Shown here: piece after piece, positions 8,296-15,522 of the stretch
Layout: every line of letters starts with the position of its first letter
How positions within the stretch are numbered: position 1 is the first letter of the stretch
DNA from: Candidatus Desulfaltia sp.
GTDB taxonomy: Bacteria > Desulfobacterota > Desulfobacteria > Desulfobacterales > ETH-SRB1
DNA length: 57,119 bases
NCBI GenBank assembly: GCA_030656555.1
Contig: JAUSPN010000080.1
Coordinates: forward strand, 1-57,119
Direction of reading: 5' to 3'
The notes under the pieces: generated by a model
What the model was told of the DNA's origin: nothing
The model's input: the letters and a program-made list of their open reading frames with translations, nothing else
Database searches by the model: none
Translations under genes and position numbers: made by a program

Positions 8296-8561
8296 CAGAT
8301 TTCACCTCTTCCTTCAAAATACTTTGCTGCCGCCAGGGTCCCGATAAAATTTAAAATAGCATATACCATGCTGATATCGATGAACATTTCTATCCTGTTG
8401 TAAATAAAACCCATGAGCACCAGAACTATTAATGTTTTTGTGCCGATTGCTCCAACACTTACAAGCCTGTCAATAATAGTCGGTCCGAATACTACCCGAT
8501 ACAAACAGACTAAAACAAGCAGGCAAAGAAAAATGCTGACACCTAAATAAAAATTTCCCAT
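8295..8561 (-). CDS. mrpF: Mrp antiporter subunit F
   Basis: An 88-residue three-helix membrane protein with the MrpF/MnhF signature RVVFGPTIIDRLVSVGAIGT followed by IDISMVYAILNFIGTLAAAKY. AGGAG precedes the ATG. It is coupled to mrpG by a TGATG overlap. The gene upstream in the operon is the degenerate sigma-54 regulator, which separates mrpF from mrpB and mrpE, an unusual arrangement. Confidence 0.94.
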   Translation of the reverse strand: MGNFYLGVSIFLCLLVLVCLYRVVFGPTIIDRLVSVGAIGTKTLIVLVLMGFIYNRIEMFIDISMVYAILNFIGTLAAAKYFEGRGEI

Positions 8562-8573
8562 ATCGCTGCTCCT

Positions 8574-8598
8574 GAACTTAGTTCGCTTTGCTTACAAT
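8574..8598 (-). repeat. 25-bp repeat upstream of mrpF (pair with 10098-10122)
   Basis: This 25-bp stretch matches 10098-10122 at 22 positions in the same orientation. The core is GAACTTAGTTC, an inverted repeat with GAAC/GTTC arms. One copy lies just before mrpF and the other just before mrpB, so the two bracket the mrpB and regulator genes. Confidence 0.55.
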
Positions 8599-8612
8599 CC
8601 GAGCCAAGATTA

Positions 8613-9560
8613 TCAGCCAACCTGTTGTTTTGATGTTAAGTTATACTTTTTAACCTTTGCGTATAGTGTGCTGCGGCTCACATTGAGCTGTTTTGCGACC
8701 TGTAATTTGTTCCAGTTACATTCCTGTAAAATCTTCATCAGGAACCGTTTTTCATTTTCTTCAAAAGAGGTTATCGCATCTCGCCGCTCGGTTAAAACCT
8801 CATTTAAGATACGAGGTGGTAAAGACTCACGTTCAATTACATCCCCTTTTGTCAAGAGAAAAGCATGTTGAATGTTGTTTTCCAATTCCTTGACATTGCC
8901 GGGCCAGGAATAGTCCATTAACACCTGCATGGTATCAGGAGTCACGCCCTTAACATTTTTCTTTATTTCAATGTTTAGCTCTTTTATAAAGCATTGTATT
9001 AAAGGAGGTATATCTTCTTTTCTTTGCCTTAAAGAAGGCACATGAATATTGATTACATTCAGCATATAAGAAAACTCTTCGTTAAAAGTGCCCCCTTCGA
9101 CCTCTCTTCCCAGATCTGTATTAACGGCAGCAATTATTCTGACATCGGTCATTATCGACTTATTTCCGCCCAGTCTCTTAATTTTCCGGTTTTGCATAAA
9201 CTTTAGGAGCTTTATCTGAGTCATCGGAGAGATTTTGTCGATTTCAGATAGAACCACTGTTCCACCATCAGCCAATTCCAAACAGCCTTTCTTCTGATAT
9301 ACAGCCCCTTCAAATGCCGCGATTTCATGGCCAAAAAGCCCGCTCTCCACTATAAACTGCGGATAAGCCGAACAGTTATACACCTCAAAAGGTTTATCTT
9401 TTCTAGCGCTGTTCAAATGGATAGATCTTGCCACCAACGCCTTTTCCGTCCCTTCTTCTCCCCGGATCAGAACCGTAGTATCTGTGGGAGCCAGGTTCAA
9501 TATCATCTTGTAAACCTGCTGCATTTTTACGGACAGTTTGTTAATATCCTGAATTCTCAA
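8613..9560 (-). CDS. Degenerate sigma-54 activator (pseudo-EBP) with Fis-type DNA-binding domain
   Basis: A 315-residue protein made only of an AAA+ domain of the enhancer-binding type (about 5-245) and a C-terminal HTH_8/Fis domain (about 270-311). It has no receiver domain. The fold is clear, but nearly all working residues are changed. Walker A is GEEGTEKA (34-41, canonical GESGTGKE). The sigma-54 contact loop is AAFEGA (81-86, canonical GAFTGA). Walker B is VVLSEI (102-107, the Asp replaced by Ser105). The arginine-finger segment is FNEEFSYML (Asn160 and Met166 where the family has Arg). Sensor II reads GNVKELEN. It should therefore not hydrolyse ATP well or remodel sigma-54 polymerase. 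The DNA-binding domain is intact and very similar to that of the activator at 18147-20021. It starts with TTG (AAGGA box upstream) 16 bp after mrpB, inside the Mrp operon. Binding without activation, as repressor or competitor, is an inference. Confidence 0.85.
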   Translation of the reverse strand: MRIQDINKLSVKMQQVYKMILNLAPTDTTVLIRGEEGTEKALVARSIHLNSARKDKPFEVYNCSAYPQFIVESGLFGHEIAAFEGAVYQKKGCLELADGGTVVLSEIDKISPMTQIKLLKFMQNRKIKRLGGNKSIMTDVRIIAAVNTDLGREVEGGTFNEEFSYMLNVINIHVPSLRQRKEDIPPLIQCFIKELNIEIKKNVKGVTPDTMQVLMDYSWPGNVKELENNIQHAFLLTKGDVIERESLPPRILNEVLTERRDAITSFEENEKRFLMKILQECNWNKLQVAKQLNVSRSTLYAKVKKYNLTSKQQVG

Positions 9561-9576
9561 GTTTAATCCTTAAAGA

Positions 9577-10068
9577 TTAATCAGATTGATTCCGCTCTTT
9601 TGTTGAAGGGAGCCCCCCTGTAGATATGTCTAAAAAAATCGAGGTCATAACAGCCATGACAGCAATTCCTACGCCTGTCTCAATGCCAAGAATGCCGAGC
9701 GATCTTGCTTGCGCTATCCCTACGTGAAATATCTTGTCAAGCGCTCCATAATCCAAATAATTACCCCCGAGTATGATGCACAACAACCCTATTCCAGCAA
9801 ATATAAAGACTCCGAGACTGCACAAAATTGTATTTAATCTCTCGGTCATCCTCCGTAACGCGTTATCCAGCCCGAATGTAATGACCAGTAGAATAAAGCT
9901 TGCGCCTAAAATCACACCTCCCTGGAAACCTCCTCCAGGGCTGTAATGCCCATGCGCGATGACATATAGGGCATATATCTGAATAAACGGTATTAATAAC
10001 CGGGAAAGTGTCTTAACAATAACATCATCCGATTGTCTGGTCATGTCTATTGTACGTTTGATTATCAT
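9577..10068 (-). CDS. mrpB: Mrp antiporter subunit B
   Basis: A membrane protein of about 163 residues with the MrpB/MnhB signature YVIAHGHYSPGGGFQGGVIL and four helices. The ATG at 10068 with GAGG upstream is preferred. A TTG at 10083 would add five residues, and an ATG at 10044 lacks a ribosome binding site. The C-terminal helix contains GILGIETGVGIAVMAVMT. It lies 119 bp after mrpE and 16 bp before the degenerate regulator. Confidence 0.93.
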   Translation of the reverse strand: MIIKRTIDMTRQSDDVIVKTLSRLLIPFIQIYALYVIAHGHYSPGGGFQGGVILGASFILLVITFGLDNALRRMTERLNTILCSLGVFIFAGIGLLCIILGGNYLDYGALDKIFHVGIAQARSLGILGIETGVGIAVMAVMTSIFLDISTGGLPSTKERNQSD

Positions 10069-10097
10069 ATAGTCCGGCCTCAATTCTCAAGATTATA

Positions 10098-10122
10098 GAA
10101 CTTAGTTCGCTTCGTTCACAAT
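10098..10122 (-). repeat. 25-bp repeat upstream of mrpB (pair with 8574-8598)
   Basis: Second copy of the repeat described at 8574-8598, with three mismatches and the same orientation. It starts 30 bp upstream of the mrpB ATG on the minus strand. Confidence 0.55.
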
Positions 10123-10138
10123 TGGTCAAGTAGTTGAT

Positions 10139-10181
10139 TAGTCGAGTGGTTCAAGAACCTTACAACTCGACGACTCGACTA
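10139..10181. repeat. Nested inverted repeat between mrpE and mrpB
   Basis: An outer perfect 9-bp stem pairs 10139-10147 with 10173-10181 (TAGTCGAGT arms). Just inside its left arm a second small hairpin pairs 10148-10152 with 10155-10159 (GGTTC/GAACC). It is built from TCGAGT-like words that recur at 13389-13438. Within the operon it could be a processing or attenuation element. Confidence 0.5.
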
Positions 10182-10187
10182 TGTTGT

Positions 10188-10901
10188 CTACTTTAATTCT
10201 ACAAAGATAGGCGCCATATCAAGAACATCCTGAACATACACATGATCGGCTTCCATGAATATATGAGCGATTCTATCCTCCATCTCGCCGGTCATAAGAT
10301 CTTCCGCAACCTTCTTGCTAACAGCGTGCACATAATATATGCCGTCTTTCACATCTACTGTGATAGTGCCCGGGGTAAGGGTTATCGAATTAGCAAGAGT
10401 AACCATCGAGATGTCACTTTCCAGTTTCGACTTAAACTCAATTATCTTCGGGTCAATGAGCCTTTTAGGCCACAGAGCCAGTCTTGCAACATGCAGATTG
10501 GACAGGACAATCTGATACATTAGCCATGGGACATAAACAATAAACCTCTTAACTATAACACGCATATCTCCAGCCCTTGGATTGGCAAAAAGGAGATCAT
10601 GCGATAAGTGTGACACCAAGCCGCAACACAGAACTCCTATGCTGATATGAAATAAATCATAGTGGCCTGATAAGAGCAGCCAGAAACCCAACAAAAGGAT
10701 AAAGGTCGATATAAATCTGATGACTTCGGCTTTTGTTTGTTTGGCTCCTTTAAATATTGCCTCTACTCTCTTCCGCTGCAGGATTTGAGCCTCTGAAGTC
10801 AGTCTGGCCGCCGTATCCAAAACCTGCCTGGCTCTATTTCTTGACTCCTCTAATATTCTAAAAGACTCATCAGCAGCCTGCACCAATATGGTTACTTCCA
10901 T
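10188..10901 (-). CDS. mrpE: Mrp antiporter subunit E with N-terminal cytoplasmic extension
   Basis: A 237-residue protein. Residues from about 62 on match MrpE: two N-terminal helices (FILLLGFWLLLSGHYDLFHI and beyond), then VYVPWLMYQIVLSNLHVARL, and the soluble domain with NSITLTPGTITVDVKDGIYYVHAV. Usual MrpE is about 160 residues. Here 60 extra residues, rich in Arg, Lys, Glu and Gln and probably an amphipathic helix or coiled coil, precede the first membrane helix. The extension looks genuine because the first ATG has a strong AAGGAG box six bases upstream. It is the first gene of the Mrp operon, about 250 bp downstream of uspA on the same strand. Confidence 0.9.
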   Translation of the reverse strand: MEVTILVQAADESFRILEESRNRARQVLDTAARLTSEAQILQRKRVEAIFKGAKQTKAEVIRFISTFILLLGFWLLLSGHYDLFHISIGVLCCGLVSHLSHDLLFANPRAGDMRVIVKRFIVYVPWLMYQIVLSNLHVARLALWPKRLIDPKIIEFKSKLESDISMVTLANSITLTPGTITVDVKDGIYYVHAVSKKVAEDLMTGEMEDRIAHIFMEADHVYVQDVLDMAPIFVELK

Positions 10902-10971
10902 ACACGACTCCTTTTATATACCTGCAAAAAAACAAATCCATCTTCCTGCTAATAACCAACTATAACTTAAG

Positions 10972-11124
10972 TTGAGCGATTAGCTGTTAGCCATTAGCGT
11001 TTAGCTCTAAAAAATCAGGGCATTACGTTAATTAGAAATAACACCCAATGAGTAAAAATTTGTAATAGTAAAACACCTTGGAATCATTAAACTAATAGCT
11101 AACCGCTAAAGGCTAATCGCTCAA
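10972..11124. repeat. Long-spaced inverted repeat of TTAGC-rich words
   Basis: A 13-bp perfect pair (10972-10984 with 11112-11124) continues on both sides into arms made of repeated TTAGC/GCTAA words, with about 80 bp of AT-rich DNA between the arms. It fills the gap between uspA (ending 11152) and mrpE (starting 10901), both on the minus strand. I see no clear T-run. The Mrp operon promoter must lie in or beside this stretch, but I could not find a convincing one. Confidence 0.55.
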
Positions 11125-11151
11125 TTTGGGTATAAACTAACTGAAACAAAG

Positions 11152-11925
11152 TTATGAAATTATCAACGCTGGTATGGATGATCTTTCTGCAACACGAGAC
11201 GACGGCTTTCCCCTAAAAATGTCCTTGAGCTTTTGCACCCTCGTTGCATCCATGATTATCACTGTAGAATCGTAATCTTGTGCGGCAAGCAAAATCTCAT
11301 CAGCGATATCTCCGGCATAGAGATGATATTCTGCTTCAATTCCAATATCCGTACACCTCTTGCGGGTTTCTATCATTTTTTCCTTGAGCTGCCGCAAATC
11401 ACGCACAGTCAACTTTTCATATATTACAGTAACAATATCCAGTTCGCTAATTAACTCTTTAAGGCCGATAACATACTGCAAGGCATTCTCAGATGCATCA
11501 GGCCAATCAGAAACCAACAAAACACGCTCAAACATTCCTTTTGAACTAAAATTCAATCCTTTTTCGTCCTTATCGACAATAAGAAGAGGAATATTGGTGG
11601 ACTTAATAATATCATTTAAGATTGAACCACCAAATATTCTTCGATTCTCTTTTTTATTAAAATGAAGTACAACAAGCGATATACTGTTTTCATGGATTAT
11701 GTTTAAAACACTTGTGGAGAGGTTGCAGGGATCAATTTTAATGCTTACATGTATCCCTAAACCACTCAATCTCTTTTTCCATACCTCAAACAGGTCAAGA
11801 CTTGCGTTGTTTGAAAGGAGAACAATCTCTTGCAAACCAAGATTTTTGAGACCCGACAATCCATCCAGCACACGAAAGGTGGGTTCGCTTAAATTTGTAG
11901 CGTAAACAATTTTTTTTACGTCCAT
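11152..11925 (-). CDS. Tandem-domain universal stress protein (UspA family)
   Basis: A 257-residue cytoplasmic protein with two Usp domains, roughly 1-120 and 130-257. The first domain starts VKKIVYATNLSEPTFRVLDG, and the second starts FERVLLVSDWPDASENALQY. The ATP-binding G-2x-G-9x-G(S/T) motif is not intact in either half. The second half has VIIMDATRVQKLKDIFRG where ATP-binding Usps have a G-rich loop, so it is probably a non-ATP-binding type. AGGGAAG precedes the ATG. It shares layout with the Usp gene at 12519, transcribed divergently from the same 590-bp gap. It is likely stress-responsive, but its regulon is not visible. Confidence 0.88.
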   Translation of the reverse strand: MDVKKIVYATNLSEPTFRVLDGLSGLKNLGLQEIVLLSNNASLDLFEVWKKRLSGLGIHVSIKIDPCNLSTSVLNIIHENSISLVVLHFNKKENRRIFGGSILNDIIKSTNIPLLIVDKDEKGLNFSSKGMFERVLLVSDWPDASENALQYVIGLKELISELDIVTVIYEKLTVRDLRQLKEKMIETRKRCTDIGIEAEYHLYAGDIADEILLAAQDYDSTVIIMDATRVQKLKDIFRGKPSSRVAERSSIPALIIS

Positions 11926-12518
11926 AACTTCCCTATGTCATAGTTATACGAGGTCAATTCATAAATACATATAATGCCTGCTTTAAGAATCTATACCGAC
12001 CTTATCGATAGTTGATAAAATCGTAAAAAGTCACGCTCCAAGTTGTTGCGAGGAGTGTACCAACCCATGACACGTTTTCAGACTTTTTACGAGTTTATTA
12101 TCATTAAACATGATACAAAAATTAGGTTTGTTTGTTGATTTTGACAGTGTATTGCAATGTTCATGCCTTTTCGATTGCAACTCATATATAACTGTTTTAT
12201 TTAATGTTTTTGAATTCAAAAACAAAATACGATCAAAAGCCCTAACACAGTCTGTCCAACAACTGGACAAAAAGTAGCTATGTTTAGGAACATATTTATA
12301 TCTTTACATAATTTTGTGTACAAATAAAGGACACTTCTTGCCACAATATCATACAGTAAGATTTTATGTATTTCTTTTTTTCTGTTCCTGTTATTGTCTT
12401 TCATGCTGCCTGCTTGCCTATATAATACACATGTTCAGGCATACAATAAGAACTTGACAATCTAAACACTTTCTGATTATCTTCAAAAAATTTAAAAGTG
12501 TGTTCAGGAGGAAGTTTT
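11926..12518. other. Intergenic region between divergent usp genes
   Basis: A 593-bp AT-rich gap without a supported gene. It holds an inverted repeat (12014-12032 with 12081-12102) whose arms carry the TCGTAAAAAGTC word found at three other places in the window. It also has a GG-N10-GC pattern at 12265-12278 (only a partial sigma-54 match), and a TTGACA at 12454-12459 with a 15-bp spaced GATTAT that could serve the usp gene at 12519. Short open frames here have no ribosome binding site or recognisable product. Confidence 0.45.
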
Positions 12519-13385
12519 ATGAAATTTAAAAAGATGCTGTTTGTAACCGATTTCGATGAACTGTGGTTTGATGCCTTGGAATCATTGATGGGACTGAGAA
12601 AGGCAGGGCTTAATCATGTGGTTTTTCTCCATGTAATAAACAGAGAAGAAGTTGCCATGCGTCGCGGGGCAGGTTACCTTAAAGAGGAAGATGTCAGATT
12701 AAAACAAATGGCAGATGTGCGTTTTATTGATTGGGCGGAAAGCGTATTTGAAAAAGGAATGGAATGCGGCGCCTATGTTGTTGTTGGAAATCCCATCCCC
12801 AAAATTCTTTCAACGGCTGAAACAGAAGGAGTGGACTTTATCGTAACAGAAGCCCACAAAAGAACAAAATTAGAGAAACTTTTTGCGAGTTCAACAACAA
12901 TGGAACTCCTCCGGCGGTCAAAAGCTCCTGTGCTGGTTCATAAATATATGCTGCCGTCAGGCAGGGTTAATAATAAGCCGTTTGATACACCTCTACTGGT
13001 AACAGACTGGTCATCTCCATGCGAAAGGGCGTTGGAACAGTTAATAGATATAAAAAAGGCAGTAAAAAATGTGGTGGTGATACATGTTATCGGTGATGAT
13101 GTTGTAAAGGGCAAATCAAAAGATGACCTTATGAAGATTCAAAAGGAAAATAAAAAAAGGCTGGAAGATGTCTGCAAAACTTTTGAAGATGAAGGAGTCG
13201 AAGCGGATTCTCATCTTTGCATGGGTGACGTGGTCTCCCAGATTGAAAACGCCGCGCGTGAATATAATGCTACAATGATTGTTATGGGCTCTACAGGAAA
13301 AGGGGCCTGGCGGGCACGCTGGCTTGGCAGTGTATCTCAGGAAATAACAGAAACTTCTGAATTTCCGACACTGCTTATTCCCTAA
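12519..13385 (+). CDS. Tandem-domain universal stress protein (UspA family)
   Basis: A 288-residue protein with two Usp domains (about 1-145 and 155-288). The first begins KFKKMLFVTDFDELWFDALE. The second begins FDTPLLVTDWSSPCERALEQ and ends with an ATP-binding-like loop, VMGSTGKGAWRARWLGSVSQ, i.e. G-2x-G followed by the G-S pair. The second domain is therefore likely ATP-binding and the first not. The ATG at 12519 is chosen over the frame opening at 12498 because AGGAGGAAG lies directly upstream. It is divergent from the Usp gene at 11152 and convergent with the signalling operon ending at 13443. Confidence 0.9.
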   Translation: MKFKKMLFVTDFDELWFDALESLMGLRKAGLNHVVFLHVINREEVAMRRGAGYLKEEDVRLKQMADVRFIDWAESVFEKGMECGAYVVVGNPIPKILSTAETEGVDFIVTEAHKRTKLEKLFASSTTMELLRRSKAPVLVHKYMLPSGRVNNKPFDTPLLVTDWSSPCERALEQLIDIKKAVKNVVVIHVIGDDVVKGKSKDDLMKIQKENKKRLEDVCKTFEDEGVEADSHLCMGDVVSQIENAAREYNATMIVMGSTGKGAWRARWLGSVSQEITETSEFPTLLIP

Positions 13386-13388
13386 AAA

Positions 13389-13438
13389 AATTTGGTTGAG
13401 TTGTTGAGTTATTAACCACTCGACTGCTCGACCAAATT
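13389..13438. terminator. Long imperfect hairpin between convergent genes, likely terminator for the minus-strand operon
   Basis: The arms 13389-13409 and 13418-13438 pair over about 20 positions with a few G-T pairs and one T-T mismatch. Read on the minus strand, the stem is followed by a run of T (complement of A 13384-13390). That makes it a plausible intrinsic terminator of the signalling operon. The arms consist of GTTGAG/CTCGAC words related to the repeat at 10139-10181. Confidence 0.55.
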
Positions 13439-13442
13439 CGAA

Positions 13443-13835
13443 TCAGGACAAAAACTTCTTTAGGGTTTTCTCCAGTTCTTCCGGTTCAACCGGTTTTTCC
13501 AGATAGGCATCCGGTTCAGGTATGTCTTGACCCTCAAACTCCGTAAGGGCTTTTTGAGAACGGGTAAAGGTTCTTTGGGCTATTCCTGAAAGTATTATCA
13601 CCGGAATATCACTAAGCTCAGGGTCTGTTTTGACTTTCCTGTACATCTTAATCCCGCTTTCTTTAGGCATTAATACATCTAATATAATTGCGTCCGGTTT
13701 TTCTTCCCTTATTTTATTCATAGCTTCTTCGCCGTTTAATGCGCTTATCGGCGTATAACCGCTATTTTCTATAACGCTTGATGCAAATGTTATTATGTCA
13801 GTATCATCATCAACAATCAGAACCTTTTTACCCAT
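13443..13835 (-). CDS. Single-domain response regulator
   Basis: A 130-residue CheY-like receiver with no output domain. The acidic pocket DDD (9-11), phosphoacceptor Asp53 in AIILDVLMP, switch Ser in VIILSG and the Lys of YLEKP are all present. An insertion of about 20 residues (RTFTRSQKALTEFEGQDIPE) lies between beta-4 and beta-5, a variant seen in stand-alone receivers of sulfate reducers. AGGAGGAG lies upstream of the ATG. It is the last gene of the signalling operon, 111 bp after the receiver-PAS-kinase gene. It probably takes phosphate from one of the two kinases and acts by protein contact. Confidence 0.9.
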   Translation of the reverse strand: MGKKVLIVDDDTDIITFASSVIENSGYTPISALNGEEAMNKIREEKPDAIILDVLMPKESGIKMYRKVKTDPELSDIPVIILSGIAQRTFTRSQKALTEFEGQDIPEPDAYLEKPVEPEELEKTLKKFLS

Positions 13836-13946
13836 TTTTACTCCTCCTTTATTGAAAGCTTTAGTACCAACAAGATAAAAATTTTCAAACTACTCACTTT
13901 TTTAAAAAAAATTATATAGTAAATTACATATAAATTACAAGTAAAA

Positions 13947-15521
13947 TTATTTTTTCTCTGGGAATTCTTGTTTCGCAAGCCTGATTGAAAACCTTGTGCC
14001 CCTGCCAAGTTCCGATTCCACATCCAAGATCCCTTTATGCTCATGAATTATCTTTTGAGAGACAAGCAGCCCAAGGCCTGTGCCACGATTTCCCTTTGTG
14101 CTGAAAAATTCGGTAAAAATTCTATCCTTAACCTCCTGATCCATACCACAACCATTATCAACCACATCGTAGATCACACCGCCTTTTCTGTCAGAATGAG
14201 TCCTAACCTTTACCTGCCAATCTTTTTCCGTATCAGGGTCAAAAATGCAGGCGTCAATTGCATTTGAAACCAGATTAAGAAGGCAGCTGTGTATCCCTTT
14301 GGGTTCAAGGTAAACCTCGCCTATTTCCTTATCTAAATCCCTTATAAGTTTAACATCGTTTTCTTTAGCCTTTGACTCCATAAGATTGCAGACCTCATCC
14401 ACAATAATATTTGGATCATATTTTTCATATTCCGGTTCACGTTCCTTTGAATAACTGAGAAGATCCAAAACCAGACCAGAAACTCTATTAATATTTCTTT
14501 CCACCATGTCCCAACCTGTTCTTAGTTTGCTCCCATTGCCCCCCTCTTTTACACCAGCGCCGGCAAAGCTATCAGGCGACTTTTTCATTGCGGTGTTAAC
14601 GATATAGACACCCCCCTTTAAGCCGTTTAAAATATTCTTTATGCCATGCGCAAGACCGGCCACTGTCTGTCCTACAGCCGCCAATCTTTCAGATTGTATA
14701 AGTTCCTTTTGGAGCCGCTTGATTTCTCTCAAGTCCTGGAAAAATCCAACGCTTCCTATAGGCTTATCAGTTTCATAAAGTATTGCGCCTGAAAATCTTA
14801 TCGGTATTACCTCACCATTTTTTCCTTCAACACTCGTATCTTCCAATACAAAAATGTCATCAGCGCTTCTTGATTCGCCAGATAAAATACCAGTGGTTTT
14901 CTGTCCTATCCCCTCAGGGAAAAGATGGTGGACCTTCTTCCGTGTTTTAACCTCATCTTCTGTATATCCAAAAATCCTTTCTGCTGCAGCGTTAAATATC
15001 AGAACATTCCCTTCCTTATCCGTAGCAATAATTCCATCGATAGACTGCTGGATCAGTTTACTCTCGAACTCATATCTTCTTTTTACCTCTTCGGTAGCAT
15101 CCTTTACCATATTCTCCAGGTTATTGGTATACTCCCTTAACAGCCTTTTTGTTTCAAGCCGCTCTTTGGCTCTATTTAGGGCAACCGCAAGAACTTGATC
15201 CCCCACCGGTTTGGTTATGAAATCGGATGCGCCCAGTTGAAGGGATTTGATCGCCGATTCCATATCGCCATGACCAGTAATAACTATTACCTGGGTATCC
15301 GGGTCTATTTCTTTAACTCTTTTCAAGACCTCAATGCCATCCATACCCGGCATTTTTATATCAGTAAGAACAATAATCGGAAGATTTTTACGGAACAGTT
15401 CTATACCTTTTCCACCATCTTCCGCGGTTAAGACCTGATAGCCATCTCTTTTTAAGGATAAAGATAAGACCTTTCTTATCCCTTCTTCATCGTCGATTAG
15501 CAATAGCTTTAGCTTTGACAC
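13947..15521 (-). CDS. Receiver-PAS-histidine kinase protein
   Basis: A 524-residue cytoplasmic protein with no membrane helix. Order: receiver domain (1-122, phosphoacceptor Asp54, Lys104), a helical linker, PAS domain (about 152-268), dimerisation/phosphotransfer helix with His292 in VAGLAHGIKNILNG, and ATPase domain with NAIDA, DNGCGM and GTGLGLLVS boxes. An N-terminal receiver in front of a kinase suggests it receives phosphate and then controls its own kinase or phosphatase output. The receiver closely resembles that of the sigma-54 regulator in the same operon. It starts with GTG one base after the stop of the heme kinase, with GGAGAA upstream, so the two are coupled. Confidence 0.9.
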   Translation of the reverse strand: MSKLKLLLIDDEEGIRKVLSLSLKRDGYQVLTAEDGGKGIELFRKNLPIIVLTDIKMPGMDGIEVLKRVKEIDPDTQVIVITGHGDMESAIKSLQLGASDFITKPVGDQVLAVALNRAKERLETKRLLREYTNNLENMVKDATEEVKRRYEFESKLIQQSIDGIIATDKEGNVLIFNAAAERIFGYTEDEVKTRKKVHHLFPEGIGQKTTGILSGESRSADDIFVLEDTSVEGKNGEVIPIRFSGAILYETDKPIGSVGFFQDLREIKRLQKELIQSERLAAVGQTVAGLAHGIKNILNGLKGGVYIVNTAMKKSPDSFAGAGVKEGGNGSKLRTGWDMVERNINRVSGLVLDLLSYSKEREPEYEKYDPNIIVDEVCNLMESKAKENDVKLIRDLDKEIGEVYLEPKGIHSCLLNLVSNAIDACIFDPDTEKDWQVKVRTHSDRKGGVIYDVVDNGCGMDQEVKDRIFTEFFSTKGNRGTGLGLLVSQKIIHEHKGILDVESELGRGTRFSIRLAKQEFPEKK

Positions 15522-15522
15522 A

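Noticed and set aside
12265-12278. Sigma-54 (-24/-12) promoter upstream of uspA
   Set aside because: Only the GG-N10-GC core fits. The surrounding consensus bases do not, and it lies 240 bp from the gene.
12031-12404. Two minus-strand open frames of 79 and 62 codons
   Set aside because: No ribosome binding site, no recognisable domain, low-complexity AT-rich content, and one runs through an inverted repeat.
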